64,000 bases of DNA from Phocoena phocoena. Taxonomy: Eukaryota; Chordata; Mammalia; Artiodactyla; Phocoenidae. The translations under genes were made by a program, and so were the position numbers. Every line of letters starts with the position of its first letter. Within the stretch, counting starts at the first letter, position 1. This document shows, in pieces, positions 38,509 through 50,974 of this stretch. The stretch covers positions 61,624,220 through 61,688,219 of the forward strand of contig NC_089235.1 of the NCBI RefSeq assembly GCF_963924675.1, in the 5' to 3' direction. A model generated the notes under the pieces. The model made no database searches and was not told where the DNA came from. It saw only the letters and a program-made list of their open reading frames with translations.

Positions 38509-38539
<31 letters not shown>

Positions 38540-39010
38540 GAATATTACTCAGCCATAAAAAAGAATGAAATAATGCTATTTGCAGCAACATGGATGGACC
38601 TAGAGATGATCATCCTAAGTGAAGTAAGTCAGACAAAGACAAATATCATATGATATCACTTATATGTGGAGTCTAATAAAATGATACAAATGAACTAATT
38701 TACAAAACAGAAATAGACTTACAGACATAGCAAACAAACTTATGGCTACTGAAGTGGGAAGGGGGGTAGGGATAAATTAGGAGCTTTGTATTAACAGATA
38801 AATACCCTATATATAAAATAGATAAACAACAAGGTCCCACGGTATAGCACAGGGGGTGACTATGTTCAATATCTTGTAGTAACTTATAATGGATAAGAAT
38901 CTAAAAAAGAATATATGTGTATGTATACATATATGTATGTATAACTGAATCACTTTTCTGTACACCTGAAACATTGTAAATCAGCTATACTTCTATTAAA
39001 AAAAAATACT
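38509..39010 (+). mobile_element. Second L1 3' end in tandem, starting with (TA)n
   Basis: It begins with 13 TA units (38509-38534) directly followed by 'caatggaatattactcagcc', then the ORF2 C-terminal end and 3' UTR to 'agctatacttctattaaa' and an A tail. Same orientation as the L1 ending 60 bp upstream. Confidence 0.9.
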
Positions 39011-39011
39011 A

Positions 39012-39216
39012 GGGGCTTCCCTGGTGGCGCAGTGGTTGGGAGTCCGCCTGCCGATGCAGGGCACATGGGTTCGTGCCCTGGTCCAGGAAGATCCCACATG
39101 CCGTGGAGCGGCTGGGCCCGTGAGCCATGGCCGCTGAGCCTGCGCGTCCGGAGCCTGTGCTCCGCAACGGGAGAGGCCACAACAGTGAGAGGCCCGCGTA
39201 CCAAAAAAAAAAAAAA
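39012..39216 (+). mobile_element. CHR-type SINE, young
   Basis: A full-length forward copy with 14 A. A perfect TSD (aaaaaatacta) lies at 39001-39011 and 39211-39221, made from the A tail of the preceding L1. Confidence 0.93.
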
Positions 39217-39604
39217 TACTACACAGCATAGTGGATTTATAACAGTCCATCCCTGGTACCTAAAAAAGGCAAATTCTTTGATCTTCAAAATAATAGTAAC
39301 TTTGAGTGGCTGCTTAACTGTTGGTGGTCACAGCGAAGCTCCACAAGACTGAGGACTATATCGTGCACGCCCTCATTTGAAAGATGAGACCTAGAATTAT
39401 TACCACAAAGAACTAAGTTAGAACTATTTAGTTTTTCAGTATGACTGATGGGCATGTGTGTGTTTGTTACAATGTTCTTTATGCTCAGGGTATCCTAATG
39501 AGTGAGGGATGCCACTGGCACACTACACAGGCACTGATAATTAAAAAGAGATTGCTAATGAGAGTGTCATAAAGGTGTCATGTGTATTTTTAACCACGTG
39601 CTAC

Positions 39605-40070
39605 AATAACATCAGGAGCCCAACCGTATGTCAGGGCAGTGTGCTAGGGGCTTTTCATATATTGTTTCATTCAATCTTAATGACAACCCTAAGAGGTAAG
39701 GACTATCATTATTAAGCCAGGACAGATAAGACACAGAAGACTCAAGGAGGACCGCTGGGCATGAGCCAAAGGCTTTCACAGGGAGATACTGAGAAAATGA
39801 GGTCACAGTGGAGGTCAGGGACAAATGATAACAGGTCTTGGATACTAAGCTACAGCTTTAATATTTTATTCTGTAAACTCTGGAGAAACACTGACACGCA
39901 GGATTATTCTAGCTGTAATGTGTAGAGATGGATTGAAGGAGGAGACACGGGATAGCCAGCAAGCTAGTGCTGTAATCCAGGCCCGCAGAGGTGATGGTTA
40001 GGGTGATAGGAGCAGGGAGAGGGAGGAAGGAAGGACTCAGATGATGGGGTATGTGGTGGTCCCGGAAGGG
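39605..40070 (-). repeat. MIR and L2 remnants
   Basis: 39610-39735 is reverse MIR ('tatgtcagggcagtgtgcta', 'catatattgtttcattcaat'). 39740-40070 is reverse L2-like ('tctagctgtaatgtgtagag', 'gtaatccaggcccgcagagg'). Confidence 0.6.
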
Positions 40071-40072
40071 AT

Positions 40073-40335
40073 AGATTGGGAGTTTGGGATCGACATGTAC
40101 ACACTGCTATATATAAAATAGATAACCAACAGGGACCTACTGTATAGCACAGGGAACTCTGCTCAATATTCTGTAATAACCTAAATGGGAAAAGAATTTG
40201 AAAAAGAAGAGATATATGTATATGTATAACTGAATCACTTCGCTGCATACCCGAAACTAACACAACATTGTTAATCAACTCTACTCCAATATAAAATAAA
40301 AATTAAGATACAAAAACAAAACAAAACAAAAAGAT
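40073..40335 (+). mobile_element. L1 3' end, truncated
   Basis: About 260 bp: 'tagattgggagtttgggatc', 'tatataaaatagataaccaa', 'tactgtatagcacagggaac', 'caactctactccaatataaa' and an A-rich end. Confidence 0.92.
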
Positions 40336-40674
40336 GTAAAAGCTGAGAGAATCAGGGCTTCTGATGCTGATGTAGAAGAAGTTGAATAAAATAAATTTAT
40401 ATTGATCTAGAAGTTGCTTTTTTTAAAAAAATCCACAGGTGATATTAAACGGTGTGCTTTTCCTCATAAATCTGAAGTTCTAAGTGTGGAAAAACAAACT
40501 AAATGTCTTCATATCTAAAATTCTGCTGATCCTCACATACTCGAGATGTTTCACGATTTGGGCACATGGTGGGCTTGTGCTGCTTAAGACCCAGGTGGCC
40601 TCAAAGATTCCAGACTACTTTTTTTTTTTTTTTATGATTTCACTGATTATATTTAATTGGAAAACAAGTAAATC

Positions 40675-40895
40675 TAGTGATATGATGACAGATCAGAACA
40701 ATAGACGCCTCCCGGGGGTAAGAAACTGTCTTGAAACAGACATGAGAGAAATTTTTGGGGTAATGTAGGTAATGTAAATGTTCTATTTCTTGTTTTGTGT
40801 AGTGGGCTAATGTAATTATACAACTTGCAAAACGGGGTATACAACTGTCATTGACCTGTAATTTTTGTAAGTAAATTATATTCCATTTTTTAAAG
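40675..40895 (+). repeat. Old L1M 3' UTR fragment
   Basis: 'tgacagatcagaacaataga', 'aatttttggggtaatgtagg', 'aaatgttctatttcttgttt' and 'gtaagtaaattatattccat' follow the order of old L1M 3' ends. Confidence 0.6.
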
Positions 40896-41350
40896 CCCCA
40901 TGCAAAAGTGTTATGAATCAAAGCAAAACTTATTCAGAGGTACAGCAGTCTGTATGCTTAACTGTAGCTTCTGAAATGTTAGACAAAAAATAGAAACCCT
41001 TCTCAGACAATACACAGAAGAATGCTGAGTCATAAAAACTCAAGTGTTAACATTAAGTGAAAGAGTAAAATTGAAAATTACACATATACTGTGATTATAA
41101 TTATATTAAGTATAACTGATTCACAAGCAGTGTAGTAGTTTGGGTTTTCAAAATTTCTTGGTATCTATGGATCTCTGAACTCTTATTTGCTTTCTACTGC
41201 AGAATAACGCACCTACCCTGAACGATATACTAGTCATTTGAGTCATGAAAAATCAAAAAAACATTTCCTAGATTTAATGGGCCAATATTTTACATTTTAG
41301 GAAAGTAAAAGGACATATTGAATGCCTTATAGGAGCCTTAATATGTGGGG

Positions 41351-41387
41351 TGTGAGTGTGTGTGTGTGTATATGTGTGTGTATGTGT
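41351..41387. repeat. (GT)n microsatellite, imperfect
   Basis: GT-rich tract interrupted by TATA. Borders an L2 on its right. Confidence 0.85.
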
Positions 41388-42500
41388 TCATTCATTCCTT
41401 CATTCAACAAAAATGTATTGAGGGATATTATGGGTCAGGCATTTTTCTACGTAATAGGATATGAACTTCTTAGCCGCTGCTCACAAAAAGCTAACAATCC
41501 CGTGAAAAACTATAGACATTATAAAGTATGTTGTAATAAGGTCATAAACAGAATGCTATAGGTGTGCAGAGGAGGACCCTGATCCCAGCTGCATGATCAG
41601 AACAGCTTCTTGGAGGAGCAGCTGTCTGAACTGAGTCTGAATCACAAATGTAAGTTAATCAGGCATTTGAGGGGATGAGCCACTTAGAAAGTGAGGATAT
41701 CCTGGACAAAGGAACAAGGCAAGATGGCTTCAGCATGTTGGAAGAACTATAAACAGTTCCTAGGATTGGGGCAAAATGTAGGAAGCAGAAGTGAGTCTAG
41801 ATATTAGAGGCTAGTTCATCTGGAGTATTTTCCATATAAAGAAGTTTGGGCTTGATCTTGAGGGTGAGGAAAGCCACATGATTTGAAACAAGAGTCGTGG
41901 CTTGATAAGATTTTTGCTTGAGAAGGATTTCTCTCATACTGATGGAAGTGGTAACTGGAAACAGGGAAGTGAGTTAAGAGACCCCTGAGTCATCTAGGCA
42001 GGAGATGATGAAGTTCAGAATTAAGACAGTGGCAGAGTAAATGACGGAGAAAAAGAAATATATAGGGAAGATATGAACTAGGTACACTCGATAACTTAAT
42101 AGCTCTCAGGATTCTGTCTCAAGTACCTGAACGGATGGTGGTACCTTTCACTAAAGCAAGTTGCGCGCATGGAGGATAAGGGGAGGCAAGGTTCCTGCTG
42201 AAATTCATCTGCATATTTGAATTTGGAAATGCCTTCTCAACTACTGGTTCTGATCTCAGAAGAACCACAGGAACTAGAGACACAGCTTTGGAGATGTGAG
42301 CATGCAAGTGGTGGGCGATGCCTTGGGTAGGTGATCTATTAGCACACCGTTGAGAAATTCGCGAAGAAAAAGAAAGAGAAACACCAGTATGTAAGGGTGG
42401 GTGGAAGAAAAATAGCCCAAGAAAGAAATCAAGGAGGATGAACCAGAGATTTAGATACAGTGTGGCTTGACACAACTCAGTGAAAGACAGAGCCAGGAAA
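41388..42500 (-). repeat. L2 LINE
   Basis: Reverse L2 about 1.1 kb long: 'cattcattccttcattcaac' at the start, 'tatgggtcaggcatttttct', 'aggatatcctggacaaagga', 'gtcatctaggcaggagatga' and 'cctgaacggatggtggtacc' near 42130. Confidence 0.75.
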
Positions 42501-44019
42501 AGTGATCAGCTTGTCAAATGCTGTAAGGGCATGAATCTGATGTGGTCCATTCAGCGGAGAAGTTGACGTAATGGTAAGAGCACAGCCAGTGAATGGAAAG
42601 TATCCATTTCACAAAGAGTTACTGAACACCTACAAGAGACTAGGCACAGATGAAAAAGACAAGGATGTAAATTCTATGTCCCTTGATTTTAATAAGGGAA
42701 AACAATTCAATTTACTCACTAATACTCCAGATTCCATCTCTTTTCTTTATCTTTTCCAAAATGATCTCAATCAACTCCAGTACTTATAGGTCCATAGTTA
42801 GCCATAACTCCAAAATCCAAAAAACTCTGAAAACAGGTTTTGTTTCTTTTTTCAAAAATCTGACCTGACCTATTAAGAGACTATTTTTAGTCTTTATTTA
42901 TCTCTCAGTGTGAACATTGATGTGTTTTACTGCAGAAATATTGATATAGATGATTACAGATGATTACAGCTACACTATATCCCTCTTTTGGTAATATATG
43001 GTACGTGTTCTGTAATTGTTTTTCAAAAAAAAAATTGGATTCCAAAACACATATGACTTCAAGGAATTTATATGAGAAATTGTGAACATCTAGAATCATA
43101 GCACTCTATTAAAACACTTCCAAAAATGTACATTTTTTTTCCTTTCCGGATTAGGAACTGCTGATGGGAGCCATATATAATATTTATTCTGAGTGTGAAA
43201 CTTTCTGGCGGAAACTGAGTTATTGCAACAAACAACAGTCTATTTATCCCTTTCTATGGCAACTATCACCGCTGCTCCAGTGCACTCACCCCCAGAGTAC
43301 TCAGCAGAGACTGCAGGGTGCCCCTCAGCTTGCAGAGAGATGTCCTGTCCCACAGTTGACCCTGCTCCCCCGGGCATTCTCTTTGCTTCATTCATTCTAC
43401 AGCCCAGGGTCTGCTGGCTTTTTTCTGCCCTGCACCTGGGCCTGCTTCCGTTTTCTTTTCCATGAAATCTTAGTCCAGAAGAATCTTCCCATTCTCATTT
43501 GGCAAGCTTGGGATCATTACCATTTCAGAGTTGGAAGAAAACTCAGAGAGAACATAAAGTTCAATCCCTTCCTTTTAGAAACGAGGATACCGAGGTGCAG
43601 AGAAGTGAAGGGACTTGGCGCCATCAGCAAGGTAATTTATGGCAAAGCTAAGACTTCCATCCAGGCTGCTATTCCACTTTCCCAGTTCAAGGGATTCAAA
43701 CATCAGATGAATGGGTGCAGAAGGTTCTAGGGTGGACATTTTTGTTTGGCTTTGTTTGTTGGAGTATTTGTTTTACTATCCAATTTTCCTCTGGAATATC
43801 ACCTCCCTATCTCTATCTCTGTGGTTCAAGCAAAATTCACTCAAATCCCTAGTTCCACATAACTGGAGCCAGGCCAATCAGAGAATCACACCCTTCAAGA
43901 GCAGTGACTGGCTCAGAAATGAACTCCTGACCCAATCAGAGATCTGGGGAGTCTGGAAACTATTGCCAAAAAGTTCGTTAGGGTTTTTCCATGAGGTGTT
44001 ACTGAAAAACCCAAACGAA
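42500..44019. other. Intergenic, mostly unassigned
   Basis: It contains a 188-codon open frame (43164-43730), the longest not made by a SINE, with no recognisable domain. 43530-43690 resembles an ancient unnamed mammalian repeat ('ttggaagaaaactcagagag', 'gaaacgaggataccgaggtg'). No gene is supported. Confidence 0.45.
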
Positions 44020-44235
44020 TTTTTTTTTTTTTTTTTTTTTTTTGCCGTACGCGGGCCTCTCACTGTTGTGGCCTCTCCCATTGCGGAGCACAGGCTCCGG
44101 AAGCGCAGGCTCAGCGGCCATGGCTCACGGGCCCAGCCGCTCCGCAGCATGTGGGATCTTCCCGGACCGGGGCATGAACCCGTGTCCCCTGCATCGGCAG
44201 GAGGACTCTCAATCTCTGCGCCACCAGGGAAGCCC
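44020..44235 (-). mobile_element. CHR-type SINE, young
   Basis: A reverse copy with about 24 T. The flanks read 'caaacgaatttttt' and 'caaaagaattttttgg', an imperfect TSD. Open frames across it are SINE artefacts. Confidence 0.92.
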
Positions 44236-44239
44236 CCAA

Positions 44240-45425
44240 AAGAATTTTTTGGCCAACCCAGTATAACTGAGAAAGGGCATGTGTGTGTCTCTTTAATCCC
44301 CCATTGGACATCAGTGGAACCTAGGAACACGTGGCTTCAAGCTACTTAAAGCCAGCTCGCTATCACAAGAAACCAAGAGAGGAAGCCGAAGCTTAGAGGT
44401 GGAAGGACACAGAGTTCTGATGACATTGCTTGTCTCTAAATTCTCCCCTGCCTGAAACCCCCTTTACCTCTGACTTTTTCAGTTGTATAAGCTAATTAAT
44501 TTCTTCTTCTGTTTAAGCCCAGTCTGGGTGGATTATCTGTCACTTGCAATGTAGAATGCCTTAACCAATAAAATGACCTTTTACAAAGTCTCTCCAAACA
44601 CTGTCCGTTTATGATTTGATAACTTTTTTCTAAAGGTCTGGTATTTCTGGAATCTCTGAAATTCAATAACTCACTGAACTGAGGTGAAGTGAGAAAATAT
44701 GCAGAGCGAAACTCTTGCATCTCGATAACAAGTTATAGTTTTCTACTCTACATAAAAGACGCCATTGCTCATTTTACCAAAGTCTGATTTTCTCATTAAA
44801 CCATGAACGTGTGAATCTATTTGCCTAATTTGAAACTTACACAAAAAGCACCATCACTGTTTATGTTGCAAACTGGACTCTAGCAACAGGCTTTTCTGTT
44901 TGTTTATAAAAATCGTAATTTCCTGTTCTTAAGAACAAAGAGAGCTAAAAGGGCTCTTAAAAGTTAAATAGTTGTTTTTCAAAATACATGTCTCAAGAGG
45001 TTTCTTAAACTTCAAAGCACTGTAAAAGAATGCTATGCTAAATGTAAATGAATCAGAACCTTCCAGATTAAATTTGCCTTCAACTCCATATGAGTTTATA
45101 AACCAAAGAGAAACATTTTGATTTCTAAGAAACCCCATGGGAAGATGGATAAAACGTAACTTGTTTGTCTACACTACATTAGGACATTTTTATTGAATAA
45201 TTATCTTAATTGCATATGGAAAGTGTCTCCCCACGGCCTCCCAAACAGGAGCTTTCCTGAGTAAAATCAACAGAGGAAGGTCTGAATTAGAGAAGACAAC
45301 TCATATACCACTGCTCAGATGGGGTGAGCCAAAGGTTATAAGGCAGTTTCAGGTTTAGGAGAAAAGGACACGGGTTACTTAAAGACATCAATAGTAACTG
45401 AAGAAAAGGGACTTCACCCCTCTCA
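44240..45425. other. Intergenic, nothing recognised
   Basis: No gene, young repeat or structured element seen. Confidence 0.45.
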
Positions 45426-45429
45426 TTCA

Positions 45430-45935
45430 GTTGCCTGCTCATTTCTATTGTCACTCCTGGTTTTGGCCACTTGCTTCTCCAACTTTACTCCATGCCACTC
45501 TCTGATTTTTAGACCTATTTAGCTATATATCATCCCCCTTTCTGTATCTTGAACTTGTCAAGCTCTTTCATACCTCAGAGCTTTGCATTAGCCATTCCTG
45601 CTGCCCAAAAGACTTTTTCCATGTCTCTTTGCAAATTTGTCCGTATGCTATTCTCAGAATGACCTCTGCTCATCCCATCTCACATAGCCCATACCCCATC
45701 ATTCTCTCTTATATCATCCTGTTAACATTCTATGTGGCTGTTATAGCGATTATACGTACCTTATTTATTTATTTGTTTTACTGTCTCTACTGTTAGAATA
45801 TAAACACCTAAAATGCAGACATAATTTTCTTTTTGTTCACTTCTGTATCTCCAAAGCCTTGAATAGTGCCTGCCACGTAATGTACAAACTGTAAATATTT
45901 GTGGCAGGGTAAAGGAATGAAGGATGAAACTGAAC
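45430..45935 (+). repeat. L2 LINE 3' part
   Basis: Forward L2: 'tacctcagagctttgcatta', 'gctgcccaaaagactttttc', 'tgttagaatataaacaccta', 'ttgaatagtgcctgccacgt'. Diverged but in consensus order. Confidence 0.8.
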
Positions 45936-45939
45936 AAAT

Positions 45940-46730
45940 ATGCCTCTTTTCCATCTTTCTCCAAAAATATTTCCCATTCACCTAAAGAATTGTTTGTAGA
46001 GGGGAAGGGTTACTGTACTTAAACATTAGCTAACATAGATAGGTTAGAAGGAAGAAGACTTTTCTTTACCTGTTTAGCTTCCATTAAGTTCCATTAAGAA
46101 ACGCAGCATGTACCATGATCTCTTGTCTCACAGCCTAATCTAAAAAGATTAAAACATCATAGTGAATTCTTCCAACAATGACCACGTACTGTCCAATTAC
46201 CTCTACAAATTAGGAAAAATCAAATATCTAGAGTTCTAGTCTACTAGAACGAGTTCTGTGATTTTCCCCCTGGACTTTCACTTAGGGATGAACCAGTTGT
46301 ACGTTTACCCCTAGGTTTGAGGACAAATAACAGTGGCCCAGAGGAGCAGTGACTCAGTAGCAATGGAAAACAGGAAAGGTATCATGCTGGATATTGTCCA
46401 TGATGAGGTAAATCATTTTTAAAACATATTAACTGACTTTTCCATCGATGTGCACTCACAAAATAAATTCAGCATAAACCACAATACATTGTTTCATTTG
46501 ACTTTGTGATAACTCGAAGGACAAATGTAATAGTATTTCATATGCCCATTTTCCATAGGAGAAACTAACCTCTCCTAGGGTCCCAAGCCGGGAATCCTGG
46601 TGACTTACAACAAGGTTCCTACTAAGAGACCAGAACACTAATGATACCTGGAAGCCAAATGAAAAGAAAAGCCTAAAAGAAAGAGATAATAAGGAGCTCT
46701 TTCTATTTCTCATATATTAATTAAAAATCT
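45940..46730. other. Intergenic, nothing recognised
   Basis: A possible MIR-like reverse core lies near 46490-46610. No gene. Confidence 0.4.
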
Positions 46731-46731
46731 A

Positions 46732-46935
46732 GGGCTTCCCTGGTGACGCAGTGGTTGAGTGTCCGCCTACCGATGCAGAGGACGCGGGTTCGTGCCCCGG
46801 TCCAGGAAGATCCCACATGCCGTGGAACGGCTGGGCCCGTGGGCCATGGCCGCTGAGCCTGCGTGTCCGGAAACCTGTGCTCTGCAACGGGAGAGGCTGC
46901 AACAATGAGAGGCCCGCATACCGCAAAAAAAAAAA
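46732..46935 (+). mobile_element. CHR-type SINE
   Basis: A full-length forward copy with 11 A. It has a few more substitutions than its sisters ('ccgcctaccgatgcagagga', 'ggaaacctgtgctctgcaac'), so it is somewhat older. The TSD is weak (aatcta). Confidence 0.92.
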
Positions 46936-46939
46936 TAAT

Positions 46940-48135
46940 AATCTATAACTTACTGTGTGTAAAGTTTATGCCAGCTTTGGTGGGTGATATAAGAGCATGT
47001 AAGACAAAAATTTCCTGACCAGGAGCTGTCAGCCTAGTTGGTAAGATCAGGCAGACAGGCATGAATAAAAAATTTTATAACACTACAGAGCATAATTGTG
47101 TACTGTAGAAAGAGTCAGATCATCGGTGTTAAAGGAACTGGGAGGAGGTGAGAAAGAAGGGTGCCAACTCCAGACTAGAGTAGAAAATGAAAGCACTTCA
47201 TGGAGAAGGAGGATATTCGCTCAGTAGAATCAACTCAGACGCAAAACTTTGATGGGTAAAGTCTCAGCATAAAACACAGCGACAAGGGGAAATTGTGCCA
47301 TGCTTCAGGAAAGGAACTGACTTGGACAAAAGTCCACCTTGGTGGAGAGGAACTGGGTTATAAAGGACACTGAAGCCAAACGACAGAGGTCAAGGTTCCC
47401 AAGGGGTGAGCTTAGAGGAAAACGCATATACAGAAGAGGAAGGGGAAAGTGAGAAAAAGGAAAAGCCATTGACAAGAAATGAAGGAAGGAGAGAAGGGGT
47501 GGAAAAAAGGAGAAGGGAAAAGGAAGGCAGGTTTATGATGGAGGGTGAAGCTGAGTTTTAGAAACCGCCATCTTTCTTCCAAGACACCATGGACAGGTGA
47601 CTGAACCGTTCTAAACCAAAACCAAAACCACGGGGACAGGTGACGGAACTGTTTTAGGAAACCCTGAGTACACAGCTACCATGTTCATAGGTCACACTTC
47701 TTAAATGTGTAGCCTTCAAGGCATATGATTTTAGGTTAGAGCCTGGTGGAGTTTTTGTTGTTGTCATTGTTCTAATCGATACATGCATTCTTCAAGCAAC
47801 TATAAATCTTAAACGTATTTTTCAGTAAATCAGGCTGTTTTTGGAGACATCTACTTGTATGTATCTCGGCATTAAAGGAATGCAAAGTGGGGTTAGAGGC
47901 ACCAGTAAACTGGGAATAGGATTAGAACCACCTAATTTGGAAAAATGGAGAGCTGACCATAGGAGGTGGACCTGGGCAGTGTGCTCTGGAGATGAAGGGA
48001 TTGGTTACCAGGGAAAGGGAAATCAGTTATTGAGGGCCTCACAGGATGAGTGCTGGGTGAACTTGTTCAAGATCACATGTGAAGTGGTAAGTCCAGTCTA
48101 AGTCTTAGTATTTGAGGAATCCATTTCTTCCTGCT
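46940..48135. other. Intergenic, L2-like and purine-rich sequence
   Basis: 46960-47400 resembles a diverged reverse L2. A strongly purine-rich strand runs about 47415-47535. An 86-codon open frame at 47841-48101 has no recognisable domain. Confidence 0.4.
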
Positions 48136-48139
48136 CACT

Positions 48140-49250
48140 CCCACCGCCATCATCTTGTTCAACTCACGATCAGCTCTTGCCAGGATTTCTACAACTTTTC
48201 ACCAAACAGTACTCCTGACTCCAGTCCTGTCGCTCTTCAATCTGTTCTCTATTCTGCAGCCAGAGTGAAATTGTCAAACCAGAAATCAGATCACTTCACT
48301 GTTCTTCTGAAACCCTTTAAGGACAACGTGTCTTTCACTGACCAAAAGGGCAGACTTCTTGGCATTAGCTAGAAGTGGGCCAATCATACAATGTATTACC
48401 CAACCATAACATATATCATTTTTGAGAGTGAAAGGAGAGTCTATTAAAATTCATCTGGGGCAACAGGCATGAGCCAGGTTTGCCTCAGGTGAATTGTCAC
48501 ATGGAGTCACTCCACTATAGAGCTTTTCATGACATATTCTTTTTTTTTTTTTTTTTTTTTTTTGCGGTACGCGGGCCTCTCACTGTTGCGGCTTCTCCCG
48601 TTGCGGAGCACAGGCTCCGGACGCGCAGGCTCAGCGGCCATGGCTCACGGGCCCAGCCGCTCCACGGCATGTGGGATCTTCCCGGACCGGGACACGAACC
48701 CGCGTCCCCTGCATCGGCAGGCGGACGCTCAACCACTGCGCCACCAGGGAAGCCCCATGACTTATTCTTAACTCTCCAGTCTTACCCTTCACCAATTTCC
48801 TCATGGCCTTCTTGTATTCCTGCTGTATTAAGCTACTGGAAATCTCTCCATCATGTTCTTTTTATTTCTGGGGTCTTGGCATACACTTTTTCATCATCTC
48901 ACCCCTCTTTACCAATTATTCTTCATCCATTTAATTGCTACTGTCGTTTAAAACCCAAGTCAGAACTTGCTTCCTCTGAGCAATTTTCCCCAACTCCTCA
49001 AGGCTGGATTCAGTACTGGTTTTTATGGGTTCCATTTCACCATGTGCATGCCCCTAACATTACGTTTAATAGACTACAGCAAAGTCGCCTATTTTCTTGT
49101 ACATCTTCTCTAACTGGATGCCCTTTTAGACCGTGATTATATATTACTGTAATTATACACCTGGCACATAGTTCTATTGCTAACATACAGTAGATGTTTA
49201 TATAGGGAGATTTAATAAACATACATTGAATGGACAGATGGGTGGATAGA
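48140..49250 (+). repeat. L2 LINE interrupted by a SINE
   Basis: The forward L2 5' piece (48140-48365, for example 'cagccagagtgaaattgtca') and the 3' piece (48769-49250, for example 'cacctggcacatagttctat' and 'taaacatacattgaatggac') flank unassigned sequence and a CHR SINE at 48540-48755. Confidence 0.7.
48540..48755 (-). mobile_element. CHR-type SINE, young
   Basis: A reverse copy with about 24 T. The TSD is catgacatattct (48528-48540) and catgacttattct (48756-48768), with one mismatch. It creates a spurious 218-codon open frame (48480-49136). Confidence 0.95.
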
Positions 49251-49259
49251 TAAATGAAA

Positions 49260-50970
49260 AGATGAATAAATAAAAGATATTTTCCAAACTTATAAACCTC
49301 TAGTATGATTCGGTCTTTGTATCCTTCAAGGCAATGCTTTCCTAGCCTGGCTATGCATCACTGAATTGGGGTATCAAATATTGGGGCTAAAGGATCTGTA
49401 TTTTTAGCAAGATTGCTGGGGGATTCTTATGCAACCTTAGTCCAGTTGGTCTGGATTTAAGAAACTACATCTCTGCAATGAGCATCTCATAGATTTTATT
49501 CATTCCTAAGCCCTTTGTTTTGATGGAAGGAAATTTTAACCTTTAATTTGAAAATTAGAAGAAATTTGCCTTAAAGTTATTAGGTTGCAACCCCTGTATC
49601 TCAGAGTCCTTGGTACACTAATGTAGCTTTCTTAGAAGAATTTGGTGTACCCAACTGACATAAAATGAACAAAGGTAGGTCTATTCAGATACATATCCTA
49701 GGGTTCCCACTCTGAATATTCATCTCTTCAATCTGGAGCTAGGTCCTACTGGCTTACTCCTAAGGTCAACATATTTTAAGATAAGAAAGAGTCCTTAGAA
49801 TAAGTCAGCAGCTAAGAGTGGGAAGAAGGTAAGGGTTCTCCTTGGGGAATACACTAGCTGAATTTTTTAAAATCGCCATATTTCCTATCTATAGCATTTG
49901 AAAAATATTGACTCTACTAAAAAGTTTTAAATTTATGGCAGGTTACTAGGGCTTTCTCAGTGTAGCCTGATCCAACTATTCCCTTTGAAATAGTGCCTAT
50001 AATATAGCGCACTTCACCAAAGAAAAGAAAAATAGCCTGTCTCCTTGAGAACAAGAACAAACAGCTTCAAACATGAATGGAAAGCCTACTTTCTGAGTAG
50101 AGGTACTGAGCTGTACAGAGCAAGTGACCAGCAAATCCATAACCTATCTCTGTCCCTCATTCAACGGCAGCTGGGAGACAAGGTGGGCCAAGACGTCTCT
50201 GCTGACTACTCAGAAACATGAGTCTCTGGTTTATCAACCTGCAGATAAGAAATCTCAAAAAAGGGAGAGTGGGTGGAACTCTTAATGACGGCAGGAAAAT
50301 GAAGGTCAGAGGCCAGACTACACCACCTCTCCGGCTGCCAGTTTGTTGTAAGTGTCGGATGAAACACTCGAGTTCTGGGCTCAGTATTTTATCCCTTCAT
50401 AGAAATAAGCCTTACAATACTTGCCCAACACGCCAGGCCTAATTACAAGAATTCAATGCCATAAAATGCTTTGCATTCCTTGGTGAAAGTGCTATATCAA
50501 AGCTCAAGATACCAGCCTGGGTTTGTTTTGTTCTTGGGATTCAAATTTTGAGATTAAGAATCTGACATGATTATTTTTAAAAAACCTCTCATACAAGGCT
50601 AAAGATAGAGAAATAACCATCTGAGGCTTTGGTGATCTCACCCATAAGCACTTGGGTGTATATGAGCAAGGATAATGACAGGCTTTGTGTCTCCATGTAG
50701 CAGGAAATTTGTTGTGTATAAATCAAAAGGGTCTCACTGTAGAGTATAAATTAGAGGGCCACTGAAACATGAGAAGCTGTACATCAGAGGAAGAAGCATG
50801 GGTGGAAGTTAGAAAAAGCAGATGAGTGCATGTAAGTGGAAATTCTAGGCTAGAAAAGGGAAAAATTTCAGATGTAGAGAATCTGAAAGAGATTATAGGT
50901 ATTTAAAGATGTTAGGCAAAAGATCTTATTCATCGGTCTAATTAAAAAGACTTACTAAGCAGGTATCTTT
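49260..50970. other. Intergenic, no recognisable gene
   Basis: A MER5-like stretch may be present near 49340-49470 ('ttgctgggggattcttatgc'). Otherwise unassigned. Confidence 0.4.
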
Positions 50971-50974
50971 TTCT

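Noticed and set aside
43711..44349. 212-codon open frame as a gene
   Set aside because: It crosses the CHR SINE at 44020-44235, including a poly-Phe stretch from the T tail.
48480..49136. 218-codon open frame as a gene
   Set aside because: Its central third is a CHR SINE in reverse and the rest runs through L2. The same peptides recur at every SINE copy.
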